Source: Dipteris shenzhenensis | Taxonomy: Eukaryota > Polypodiophyta > Polypodiopsida > Gleicheniales | Assembly (NCBI GenBank): GCA_047967505.1 | Contig: CM106540.1 | Reading direction: 5' to 3' (one strand) | Length of the DNA stretch: 64,000 nucleotides | The notes under the pieces: model-generated | Database searches by the model: none | Told to the model about the DNA's origin: nothing | The model's input: only the letters and a program-made list of their open reading frames with translations | Part shown: positions 55,440 through 64,000 of the stretch, in pieces | How positions within the stretch are numbered: the first letter of the stretch is position 1 | How the letters are laid out: every line of letters begins with the position of its first letter | Translations under genes and position numbers: made by a program

Positions 55440-56235
55440 TTAATTAACATGAAGAAGTGGAATGCGGAATGAAAAAAAGAGGAAAAGAAGGAATGCAGAA
55501 TGTGGAAAAGAGAGAATGCGAAATACCAAAAAGTGGGAAGGCAGAATGTAGAATCGAAAAAGAGAATTTGTAATGTGGAAAAGACTGAATGCAAAATGCA
55601 AAAAAGAGGGAATGTGGAATGCAAAATGCAGAAAAGAGGGAATGCAGAATGCGGAATGTGAAATGCTGAAAGCGGAATGTGAAAAAGAGGGAATGCAAAA
55701 TATGAAAAAGAGGGAAGGAAGGCACAATGTGGAATGCAGAAAAGAGGGAATGCATAAAAGAGGGAGTGTGGAATGCATAAAAAAGGGAATGTGGAGAACG
55801 AAAAAGAGGGAAGGCAATTGGAAAAGAGAATTTGGAATGTGGAAAATAGGGAATGCAGAATGCAAAAAAGAGAGAATGAGGAATGCAAAATACAAAATGT
55901 AGAATGCAAAAAAGAGGGAATGCAGAATGCGGAATGCAGAATGTGGAAGAAAAGAGAAGGAGAAGAAAAGACAAGGACATGAAAAGAAGAAAAGAGAAGG
56001 AAGGGAGATGGAAGAGGAGGGAGGGAGATGGAAGAGAAAGGGAAAGAAAAGAGAAGGACAAAAGAAGAAAAGAGAAGAAAGAGAGGGGGGAAGAAGAAAA
56101 GAGAAGGAGGAGAGTGGAGGGATAAGAAAAGCAAAAAGAGGAGAAAAGAGAGGGAGAAGAAAATAGAAGGAGAAGGAGAAGAAAAAGAATGAGAAGAATA
56201 GAAGGAGAAAAAAAGAAGGGGAGGGAGAAAGGGAA
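55440..56235 (+). repeat. 800-bp purine-rich minisatellite
   Basis: Almost only A and G on the plus strand, with GGAATGCAGAATG, GGAATGTGGAA and AAAAGAGG units of about 20-25 bp in the first 500 bp, then near-pure GGAGAAGAAAAGA. The 275-codon minus ORF (Phe/Ser/Leu/Pro/His) and plus ORFs (Lys/Glu/Met/Asn) are artefacts. It ends about 55 bp before the family X LTR. Confidence 0.92.
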
Positions 56236-56290
56236 ATCCTACACCCATCTCATTTGCTAACGCTTAAGGTGTTGCAAATAGCCAATATAA

Positions 56291-56547
56291 TGTTGAGAGT
56301 TCACGCTCAACATCATGTGATCATGTGTGCATGGCACCATCACGTGATCATGTGTGCATAGCACTAACCTTATAGAGTGCTATAAAGGAAAGGGTTAGAT
56401 CCCCTAACCCTAACCCTAAAAGGGTTTGTATATATTCTATTTTTTCAACCAATTCTAGTGTACAGTTAGTCATTTGTGGTGTGCTCTCTAGCTGTGCCCT
56501 CTCTCCTCATCTCTACTCTTCTCCTCTCCCCTCTTCATATTTTGTCA
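56291..56547 (+). repeat. LTR of family X, copy B
   Basis: Begins TGTTGAGAGTTCACG, ends TTTTGTCA. A segment ending in TGTGTGCATRGCA is duplicated internally. CCCTAACCCTAACCCTAAA at 56404-56422 looks telomeric. Aligns with the inverse of 43627-43848. Confidence 0.8.
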
Positions 56548-56560
56548 TGGTATCAGAGCA
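56548..56560 (+). other. Primer binding site of copy B
   Basis: TGGTATCAGAGCA, initiator-Met type, directly after the LTR. Confidence 0.9.
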
Positions 56561-57589
56561 TCTTTGTCTTCCACTGAGACATTGAGTTTCTTGAGAGTGT
56601 GAGAGAGATTGTGAGATTGAGAGTTCTCTTGAGTGATTGTGAGATCCTTCCCTTCACTTCTGTTGAGAGAAATTTCCATCCCTATCAAATAGCTCTTGAG
56701 GCGAGCTCCAACTCCATGCTGCAAGCACCTGCAACAAGGTGGCTCAACTGACTAAGGCCTCCATCAACAGTCCTATTGACCGTTGACACAACACTTTAGC
56801 ACACGGGCTGCAACGGACTCTTGTGCTATCCACAGCGTGCTACCGATTGGCCTGGACTTCCAAAGGTCCAAAGCAATAGCTGCACTAAGGTTCCAACACG
56901 GCGCCTTCTACAACAGCTCCTTTGAGCTCACAGAGCTCACGGCGCACCTACAACTAAGCCAACGAGCTTCACGGCATTTCAAACGACACTTGACCTCAGC
57001 CGCCTTCATCTCTAAAGCCGACTTCAAGGAGACTCTATAGCCCACGAACAGCATATGTACAACGTTCGGCCTCAACAACAATAGCTGCTTCTCAATGACC
57101 CAACGCCAAAGCTCATCCTTCAACAGTCAAGGCGGCAGGCAGAACAGCGACGGCCAACACCTAGGAGCTCCTACGACTCCTTTTCGCAAGTTCCCTCGAC
57201 CAGCAGAACAAAGCTGCCCATGTGAACGGAACTGCAATAGTAGCTCCTAGCACCTCTAAGGTAGTCCACCAAAGGCTCATGATCGGCCGCCATAGCCTCC
57301 AACAGCTCCGTCAGAAGCCAGCCTCACGCCTCCAACGCCCTCTAGCAAGTAGCCTTGCCAATATTGCTCTCCAATGCCCGTGACTCAACCGACCGACTAT
57401 CTACCTATTGGAGCGGCGTTTGTTTGCAAAACTGCTTCAACAGCTCTACCTCCCACAGCGGTCGTCGACCCAAGTTATGGGCAGCGCTCCCCACAGTCAT
57501 CGACGAAAATCTCCGACTAGGCGAACTATGTTGAGATGGCTGGTGTTGTTTTGAGTTGGAGCTCGTTGGAGTTGGCTGGAAGAGCAACC

Positions 57590-57700
57590 CTTGCTGCCTG
57601 AATAGCCAGTCGTTCAATGATCCCCTCTCCACGTACTCGTATACCAGCAACTGATGCGAGACCTCCCAGCAGAATCCGACTAGGTGGACGGAATCTTCAT
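57590..57700 (-). pseudogene. Captured receptor-like kinase fragment
   Basis: The minus strand reads VHLVGFCWEVSHQLLVYEYV and ERGSLNDWLFRQQ. This is the beta-4/beta-5/hinge segment of plant receptor-like kinases (xHLVxLxGFCxExxxxLLVYEYMxxGSLDxxLF). About 37 codons are recognisable within a 129-codon open frame (57405-57794). Catalytic HRD and DFG segments are absent. It is antisense to the LTR element and not present in copy A, so capture by this copy, or insertion near it, is likely. Confidence 0.75.
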
Positions 57701-57795
57701 AGATTCCATCAGAATCTTCACAAGATTTTGGCTTCTCAAAAAGCGACACGTGGCAAGATAAGATAGCACGTAGGCTAGGTCTCCAATGTGCCACG

Positions 57796-58030
57796 TGGCA
57801 ACCTTATCTTCAAGTGCCACATCATCTGCCACGGTGGTAGCCACATCATCAGTGACACATCATCAACCACGTCATCAATGACACATCATCAACCACGTCA
57901 TCAGTGACACATCATCAGCCACGTCACCTGTGCCACATCATCAGGGACACATCATCAGTGCCACATCAGCATTGCCACATCACCCTGTTGACATCATCTG
58001 TGCCACCTCAGCACTGCCACCTCAGCAATC
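57796..58030 (+). repeat. CCACATCATCAGTGACA minisatellite
   Basis: About 14 units of 14-17 bp, variants CCACATCATCA, ACACATCATCA, CCACGTCATCA and CCACCTCAGCA. Corresponds to the inverse array in copy A. Confidence 0.92.
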
Positions 58031-58639
58031 CAGTCAGCACTGACCCTCTGTAGGCACAGTCCCTTGCCAGGCACACTGTGCACACACTGCATGTGCACAC
58101 TCCTGCCACCTCAGCACAGAGCTTCACTGGCACACCTCTTGCAAGGCACAATGCCACATCATCATTGCATGTGACTCACAGTGACACATCATCATTGAGC
58201 ACCATTTTCACTTCTTTTGCCCCTCCACCTAGATCAAGTCGTATCTCTTGATCTAGGAAGAATTTGAGGGTGCTCCAAAAAGGAAAGTCGCTCGTTTTTT
58301 TGTGCTCTACGCGCTTGTTACATCACGCGCACATTTCGGCACAAGTTACACTCACATTTGAGCCTCGCCGACAAAACCACTTCCTTCACGCACATTTGCC
58401 TCTACATCGACGCATCTGGCCCAGCAGGCTTATTTGCCAACATGCTATACTAGTCTTCACTAAGCTAGAGTCAAGATACCCTTTGCTTCAATGTGAAACC
58501 AAAATCCCAGACTCTCCTTTCTTCTCCTTTGCAATTCTTTTCCTACTTTCACTAATAAAGTGCTTGGATCTTTGCAATAATTGCATTTCCCCTTCTTATT
58601 GGGCTTGCCTACATTTTTTCATTTTTACTTGATGACTAA

Positions 58640-59700
58640 GCTGAATCAACTCTAGACTAATGATGAGCTACATGAAGTTTCCCTTGCCTTTGGAAATAAG
58701 GGAGTGCTCCTCTCCATATGAGGCAATTGCCATATTTTTTTGTGCCTGCTCTTTCTATTGCCAACTCAACAGGTTGAGTGATGTGTGAAAATATAAGTAT
58801 GCCTTTGGCAAAGGGTTCCAAATAGTGGAAATGAATTGATTGTCTAGAATCACTTCATCCATATTGAACAACTACTTATGAAGATCTTGGATCTTTATTA
58901 AGTGTCCCAACATCAAATTCCTATCATGCATCTTAATGTAATCAAATTGTCTCTTCAAATGACAAACCCTAGTCTCATTTTTTACCTAAAGCATGCGCTC
59001 TAAAGTCACTGTGTCCCATACTTGCTTTGATGATTTAGTTGATTGGATATGTTGAATAATGAATCTCTTAATTGACAAAGCAATTATACATCGACATCTT
59101 TGGCATCCCATGTTTGCTGATTCGAGTGGGCATAACATGTGCTCTTGGTTATGCTTGCTACCCCATCACCTCCTCCAGCACATCTCTGAGGTGGATTCTG
59201 AACTCTATCATTTGGAATGTGATTATCATCCCCTTTGACATAACTCCACAAGCTTTTGGCCATAAGTGAATTTTGACCATAGTGCTCCACAGCTCGGGGG
59301 GGTCACTATGTATAAACCCTCTATATCACGTGCGTTCAAGGCCTATTTTTAAAATCCCTTATTTGTAAATTTTTCATCAATAAAATGTACCCCTTTTCTA
59401 TACAAATCTGTAATTTTTTTCCAAAACTATTTTAAATAGTCCCTTATGTATATATATTTCAGTAAATTTTAGAAATAAAAAATATCCTTCTGTTAAACTC
59501 ACGTGATAGGGTTACATATGATGAGTGACCCCCTCGAGCTCCACAGAGAAGAGTTGGTGCCATCCAACTTATCCTTCTTGGCTAAAATCCCAAAAATATT
59601 ATTTGCATTCTATGCCATCTCAAAAGAATGCAAGATAATTTGAAGTCGGTGGCATTTAAAGGGACATGCCATTTTTGATTCCTCTTGTGCTTGTGCCATT
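58640..59700 (-). pseudogene. Ty1/copia gag fragment, minus strand
   Basis: The minus strand gives KLDGTNSSLW (about 59555) at the gag start, then KIHLWPKACGVMSKG, then, below, SKYGTQ-type sequence and, in broken frames, VKNETRVCHLKRQFDYIKMH (about 58940-59000), KIQDLHKQLFNMDEVILDNQ (about 58840-58900) and AYLYFHTSLNLL (about 58770-58810): UBN2-type gag. A 245-bp MITE splits it at 59293-59537, and removing the MITE plus one target copy keeps DGTNSSLW and the following STMVKIHL in frame. No zinc knuckle or pol follows. Confidence 0.78.
59293..59537. mobile_element. MITE with 9-bp target duplication (Mutator-like)
   Basis: Flanked by GCTCCACAG at 59284-59292 and 59538-59546. Ends form an imperfect inverted repeat of about 38 bp: the left arm starts TCGGGGGGGTCACTATG and reaches ATCACGTG; the right arm, read inversely, starts TCGAGGGGGTCACTCATC and reaches ATCACGTG. 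Interior A+T-rich, non-coding. A 9-bp duplication points to a Mutator-like (MULE-driven) MITE. Confidence 0.85.
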
Positions 59701-59778
59701 CTATCCTCCAATAAGAAGCATACCAAAATGTAGAATAGAAATAGGGTACATGCTATGCATGACAATTGCTAAGAATTA

Positions 59779-60045
59779 GATGAAGTTGTGGATTCGTAGC
59801 AAGAATTGAGTCTTGATAGTGATCTTATTTTTAGGGAATAAAAATAAGCAAGGTACTATTTTGTTGTTTTAGCTTTCTTGAGATTGTAAAGGCCACTACC
59901 TTTACAATGGATGAGGCTATGGATTTGTGTTGAGAATTGAGCCTTGACAATGATCTCTTTTTGGGAAATAAAAATCAGGAGAAAATCAGCAAGGTACTAT
60001 TTTGTTCTTTTAACTTTCTTAACATTGTAAAGGCTACTACCTTTG
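59779..60045 (+). repeat. Two-copy tandem duplication, about 131-bp period
   Basis: GATGAAGTTGTGG at 59779 and GATGAGGCTATGG at 59910; both units contain AGCAAGGTACTATTTTGTT and ATTGTAAAGGC(C/T)ACTACCTTT. Confidence 0.88.
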
Positions 60046-60379
60046 GACACTAACCTTGAGTAAGAATCTACTCACTTGGCAAAACACAAACCAACAACAA
60101 CATTAAATTATATGATACCTTAGGACTGAGATTGCTAGCTCAATTCCTAGCCTTGAGCTCAGTTCCTCAAACCACCCTTCAGCCTGAGGTATAGAAATCT
60201 TGGTGGTAGTTTAGCTAGTAACTCCTTTGACTCCCACAGCTCCCTTGACCTAGATGACAAGTAGCAGGTGCAAATAGTTGTGCGATCCCTTCAAAACAGA
60301 GTAGTGGTGGGCCACATTGTAGGCCTCACGCCTACTAGGAGAAAGGTAAGAGATTGGATTCAAGTGAGTTTGGCATGCA
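60046..60379. other. No gene recognised
   Basis: Nothing recognisable on either strand. Confidence 0.5.
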
Positions 60380-60607
60380 CACATGCTTTGTGTGTTGTGC
60401 ATGTGCACACGTACATGTGTGTGCATACGTGCACATGTGTATGTGTGCGTACGTGCACATGTGTGTGTGTGCATGCGTGTGTGTATTTGTGCATGTGTAC
60501 ATAAGTACATACGTATGTACATATGTATGTATGTATGTACGTATATACATTCATGCATACATGCGTATAGGTATGTAGCACGCACATGTGTGCATGCACC
60601 ACACACA

Positions 60608-60650
<43 letters not shown>
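60380..60650 (+). repeat. Alternating purine-pyrimidine tract with (CA)n end
   Basis: TGTGCATGTGCACACGTACATGTG-type sequence: nearly unbroken alternation of purine and pyrimidine for about 270 bp, with GTAC/GCAC/GTGC/ATGT units, ending in about 22 CA units (60602-60648). Cys/Val/His ORFs on both strands are artefacts. Confidence 0.93.
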
Positions 60651-62059
60651 ATCCCCTTGGGGATCATTGTGTACTATAGTTTTGTCAACATATTCTTGGC
60701 CCATAAAAACGAGTGGTCACATTGAAGTTTATGGGAAGTTTTCCTTATCACTTTGACCCATAGAGACACCTATTGAATGCAAAGCGTATGGTATCTCTTG
60801 GCTCTAATGGGGAGATTTTACCAAGACACTAATCATCCCCTTAAGGAACTTTTAGCACTTTTGCTGGTACTTTGGGGCATTTTACTGGCACTTTAGCACA
60901 TTTGTGATGGTGAAACATTTAGTACATAATATCTATCCTATATTGGGCAATTGAAATGTACTTGGAGACATGAAATGCATGGGAGATAAGCAACAAAGTA
61001 AGCTATGAGGACCACATATAAAGTTTTTTTATTATGATGGTTGATATATGGATTTATATATAAAAGGATTGAATATATTTCATATGCTTACTCATGTTGG
61101 AGGAAATCTTATATGAATAGATCACGTGTTGATATGTTTTGAATATTAGGAAAGGACATTTCATACTTGGGACTTGTGACTAGTATAGGAGTTATGAAGG
61201 AATGACAGGGCACTATGACTTTGAGAAGGATGGCCCATTGATTCCTTGAGGAGTACATCTCCTTCCCCTCCACTTCATGCTTTCGACAACCAATGCTCAA
61301 TGGCCCAAGCTTACGATAAACAACCCCTTCCTCCTTCGTCCACTGCCAGTTGCATGGCGCACTGAAGAGAAGCCTACTTCTCTCTCACTAGCAGTTGCAT
61401 GGCGCTCCATAAAAGAGAGCCCGCTTCCATTAAGGATCATCCATGTTCAATACATTCTCACCCTTCAATACATGAAGAGAGCTCAAATAATTGGAGGCGA
61501 TTAATAGAAAATAAACTTATGGAGACTTGCAGGGAGCCGTGGAGCTGCGCCCACTCCTTATGGCCGAGGATCGTGGCTCGATTGCTTCTATGACATATGT
61601 TTGAAGACTACGAACTGGCCTACGATGATTCAGGTGCATATAATCCTGGTATTCCCTGGAGCATATATTCCGGGCAGGCTACGCATTGATCTTTCTTCAT
61701 TCTGTCACGGCTTTTCTATGAAATAATTCATGCTCACGACTCCTACTTTGAATTAGTGGTGTACATGAAGCCATTTGAGCTTCCTTCTACAGAATCGACT
61801 ATTCCCGACTGTCCCGGCTATATGCTTTCATTGCTTTCATTACTTGGAAGCCAAGCCTCAAGACCTTATGAGAGCCGGCCTGTGGCCAAGTTATAGCACG
61901 GATACCCTTCTACACTCAGAGGCGACTCTGTGGCTACTAGAGAACTATATGAGTACTTACAATAAACGTGGCTCACCATTACCTTTGAGGTGGACATTAT
62001 GACAGCCTAGCAAAAGCTAGATGTAGCCAATTGCAAAACTTGAAATAGTATAATAGAAG
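60651..62059. other. No gene recognised
   Basis: No motif certain. GCAGTTGCATGGCGC is duplicated at about 61347 and 61391. The part from about 61270 may be the gag N-terminal region of the element recognised at 62.06 kb. Confidence 0.45.
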
Positions 62060-62722
62060 TTCTCGAAAGCCTTACTGCTCGTGAGTTCTTACAGACATGT
62101 GGAGTTGTCCGAATAGATTAAGAAGTATTGTTGTGGGCTGCCAAAGGAAATTCGAAACTACTACACCAAAACAAAAGTCTCTAACATGTCTCAGCTTATT
62201 GAAAATGCCACTACAGCTTATGCCCTCTTGCATGGAAAGACTACAAGCTTCAAGGGGTAGCAACCAGGAAGTTCAAAAGTTTATGGGCAGTAAGCAAGAA
62301 GCCCCTAGAGAGTTCAGGAGTTTTGAATAGCCCACTAAAGCTCACTTTGTTGCAAGATAGAGGCGAGTACTGCCTTGGCCAGCTAAAGAGAAGCAAGCCC
62401 TTTATGATGCCAATAAGTGTTACATATGCAGGGAAGAGGGCCACAGAGCATTTGATTGCTCGAATAGAAAGAGGAAGTTTCCCTCATTGGAGCATGGTGA
62501 GAAAAGCGAAGAAAAGAGAAAAGAAGGATGACCATAAGGGTAAGAAGCTCAAGCCCACTCTGTTGGTCTTATGCTGGATGTGATTGGAGCCATATAGGAT
62601 GTGGATACCACAAAGCTATGCAGAGCATAGGGCAAAATCCGTGACTAGACAACTTTGTTCTTCTTTATTCCAAGGGCTCGTGCCAATTTCATTTCTCCAA
62701 ATTCAAACACTGTGGTACTTCA
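62060..62722 (+). pseudogene. Gypsy-like gag-protease remnant
   Basis: LPKEIRNYYTKTKVSNMSQL then AYALLHGKTTSF (about 62137-62255) is the C-terminal part of a gypsy capsid. A zinc knuckle CYICREEGHRAFDC (CX2CX4HX4C) lies at about 62421. After LMLDVIGAI (about 62570) a decayed protease can be read: IRD, then RARANFISPN (about 62670-62700), where the usual DxGAxxxFIS motif has lost its Asp. Frameshifts and stops; no RT. Confidence 0.62.
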
Positions 62723-62880
62723 TTCACAATTTCAACTATCGAGCTAGTTTAGGACAGTCAAAATTTCAATCACTAGGCTGGTTTAGGACATAATAGGACA
62801 GTCACAGTTTCAACTCCCAAGTTGGTTTAGGCAGTCACAATTTCAACCACCACGCTGATTTAGCCTGACAATCTCAACTT
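62723..62880 (+). repeat. Four-unit minisatellite of about 40 bp
   Basis: TTTCAACTATCGAGCTAGTTTA, AATTTCAATCACTAGGCTGG, AGTTTCAACTCCCAAGTTGG and AATTTCAACCACCACGCTGA are successive units joined by GGACAGTCA or GGCAGTCA. It starts right after the protease remnant. Confidence 0.88.
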
Positions 62881-64000
62881 CACATATTAGATAATAACAA
62901 GTATACTGCTTTTCATTTTTGAATTTCACAATTAGAAATTAACATTTCACAATTAGAAAATAACAATATATTGATTTTATAGGTCTTTGAAGCATTTAGC
63001 TCATAGTGGTTCTTAATTTTTCATTCAAATCATTCTAAACATTGTAGGGTTTGAGAGAGTTTTTTGTGTGGGTTTTTGATAGAGAGGTCATGACAAGCTA
63101 ATAGGTAGATGCGCATGCCCTTCTGCAACGACATAGCCTTCATCAACACATCTCTCCATCACTCATTCCTAGAAAGCATAATCCATAAATACCTCCTTTT
63201 CTAGCCACCTAATGAAGTCATGGTCAGTGGTTGGCATCCCATAAGTGTAATTCAATTTTAGATTAGACCCTGGCAAAGATAAAATGGAAACCCTACCTAG
63301 GCTTGCTACATGTAGCAATGGACACCTGATACAACTTCTCAATGGTGATTTTAGCCATGGATTCTTCATATGGCACAATGACCATATTTTGTCAAATCCT
63401 TCTTTGCCATTTGAAGGATTCACTATTGATAAAATCTTTGTTGAACATGCAAAGCAAATTCATTAGAAGAAATGAAAGTTGTGCATTGTCCAAGTGAAAG
63501 GACGTGAAAGTTCTAACTCACCTTGTGCACCTTTGATCTGTATATTTGAGTAATATTTTGTCTGATCACATTATTTTGATAGCTCTTTCATCTTTATCCA
63601 TTTTGGTAACTTCTTGCAAGTTGATTCAAAATTAAATTTGCACGTTCCTTGCAATTTATGAGGGTTCAAGAGCAATGCATTTAAAATTTAGACTTAAAGT
63701 ATTAAAATAAATATGATACAAAAGGAACATAGTCCAAGCACTTACACATAAACCATATGACTAAGGATAGCTTGTGTGAGAGGATACTGACCCTTCTTCC
63801 TTGATTTATCTCATTTTGCCTTATAACCTCAATTTTGTTTCTTCTCCTCTTCACTAAAACCCTCCAAAAGTAAGAGTGCATCACAAGTAACATGTGTGGT
63901 TGTATGATACAAGTAATCTTTAAGATATGTTAGCAAAATTGCCTCCTCATTCAACTTGAAACATAGGATCTTCAATCAATAACAAAGTAAAATGGCATAC
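62881..64000. other. No gene recognised
   Basis: A+T-rich. An 84-codon minus ORF (63169-63423) and a 60-codon plus ORF (63284-63466) overlap and match no family I know. Confidence 0.5.

Larger units (their letters stand above)
56561..58430 (+). mobile_element. Leader of family X, copy B
   Basis: Follows the PBS. No gag-pol. Holds an antisense receptor-like kinase piece (57590-57700), a CCACATCATCA minisatellite (57796-58030) and, at 58220-58430, the module shared with copy A (MRVLQKGKSLVFLCST frame at 58264). The element is lost after about 58430 or 58630, where a minus-strand copia fragment begins. A 3' LTR was not found. Confidence 0.6.

Noticed and set aside
55421-56248. 275-codon minus-strand ORF rich in Phe, Ser and Leu, with signal-peptide-like look
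   Set aside because: Translation of a pyrimidine-only minisatellite strand; stops are simply absent from such sequence.
57796-58030. Array of short repeats with spacers, CRISPR-like at first sight
   Set aside because: Units of 14-17 bp are themselves variable, there are no unique spacers and the host is a plant; it is a minisatellite also found in copy A.
60250-60704. Cys/Val/His-rich ORFs on both strands, resembling a metal-binding or toxin-like peptide
   Set aside because: They are translations of TG/CA alternating repeats.

Overview
This is a stretch of nuclear plant DNA that is almost entirely transposable-element debris around one intact gene. The intact gene is a single-exon N-myristoyltransferase (NMT1-type, 432 codons, 15656-16954, plus strand). 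The organism is a land plant: the NMT is of plant type, several LTR elements are primed by the initiator-Met tRNA site TGGTATCAGAGC, and copia, gypsy, plant L1 LINE, hAT and PIF/Harbinger remnants are packed together at low gene density. I cannot assign a lineage; the layout suits a large, repeat-rich genome such as a fern, gymnosperm or large-genome angiosperm.

Layout. 1-8.8 kb: unassigned repeat-like DNA, then a decayed minus-strand PIF/Harbinger pair (trihelix/Myb-like ORF 4.7-5.8 kb, transposase 7.2-8.7 kb). 9.2-10.9 kb: a plus-strand L1-type LINE remnant. 12.6-14.6 kb: a gag-protease remnant of a gypsy-like element with unusual zinc knuckles. 14.9-17.3 kb: promoter, 5' leader, CDS and 3' UTR of the NMT gene. 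17.3-23.6 kb: a plus-strand Ty1/copia remnant without a 5' LTR, split in its RNase H domain by a decayed hAT element (about 20.0-22.84 kb). 24.6-25.6 kb: minus-strand copia RT. 26.3-32.8 kb: a pair of 300-bp direct repeats around a copia element (LTRs at 27.4-28.08 and 30.05-30.71 kb, gag only) and an antisense, intron-containing gene fragment I could not identify. 33.8-36.0 kb: a compact minus-strand LTR retrotransposon with 297-bp LTRs, PBS, PPT and a perfect 5-bp target duplication but no gag-pol. 36.5-43.85 kb: minus-strand LTR and copia remnants. 43.9-48.1 kb: two plus-strand gypsy remnants. 50.8-51.3 kb: a gag-like fragment. 53.1-53.75 kb: a set of nested inverted repeats. 55.4-56.2 kb: a purine-rich minisatellite. 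56.3-58.4 kb: a plus-strand LTR plus leader, the same family as the inverted copy at 41.8-43.85 kb, holding a piece of a receptor-like kinase. 58.6-59.7 kb: a minus-strand copia gag fragment interrupted by a 245-bp MITE with a 9-bp target duplication. 60.4-60.65 kb: an alternating purine-pyrimidine tract. 62.06-62.72 kb: gypsy gag-protease remnant.

Nothing here works as an operon or pathway. What the window records is insertion history: elements inside elements, capture of host gene pieces, and repeated tandem duplications of about 180-210 bp inside dead elements. All homology calls come from reading translated motifs by eye; no database search was run.
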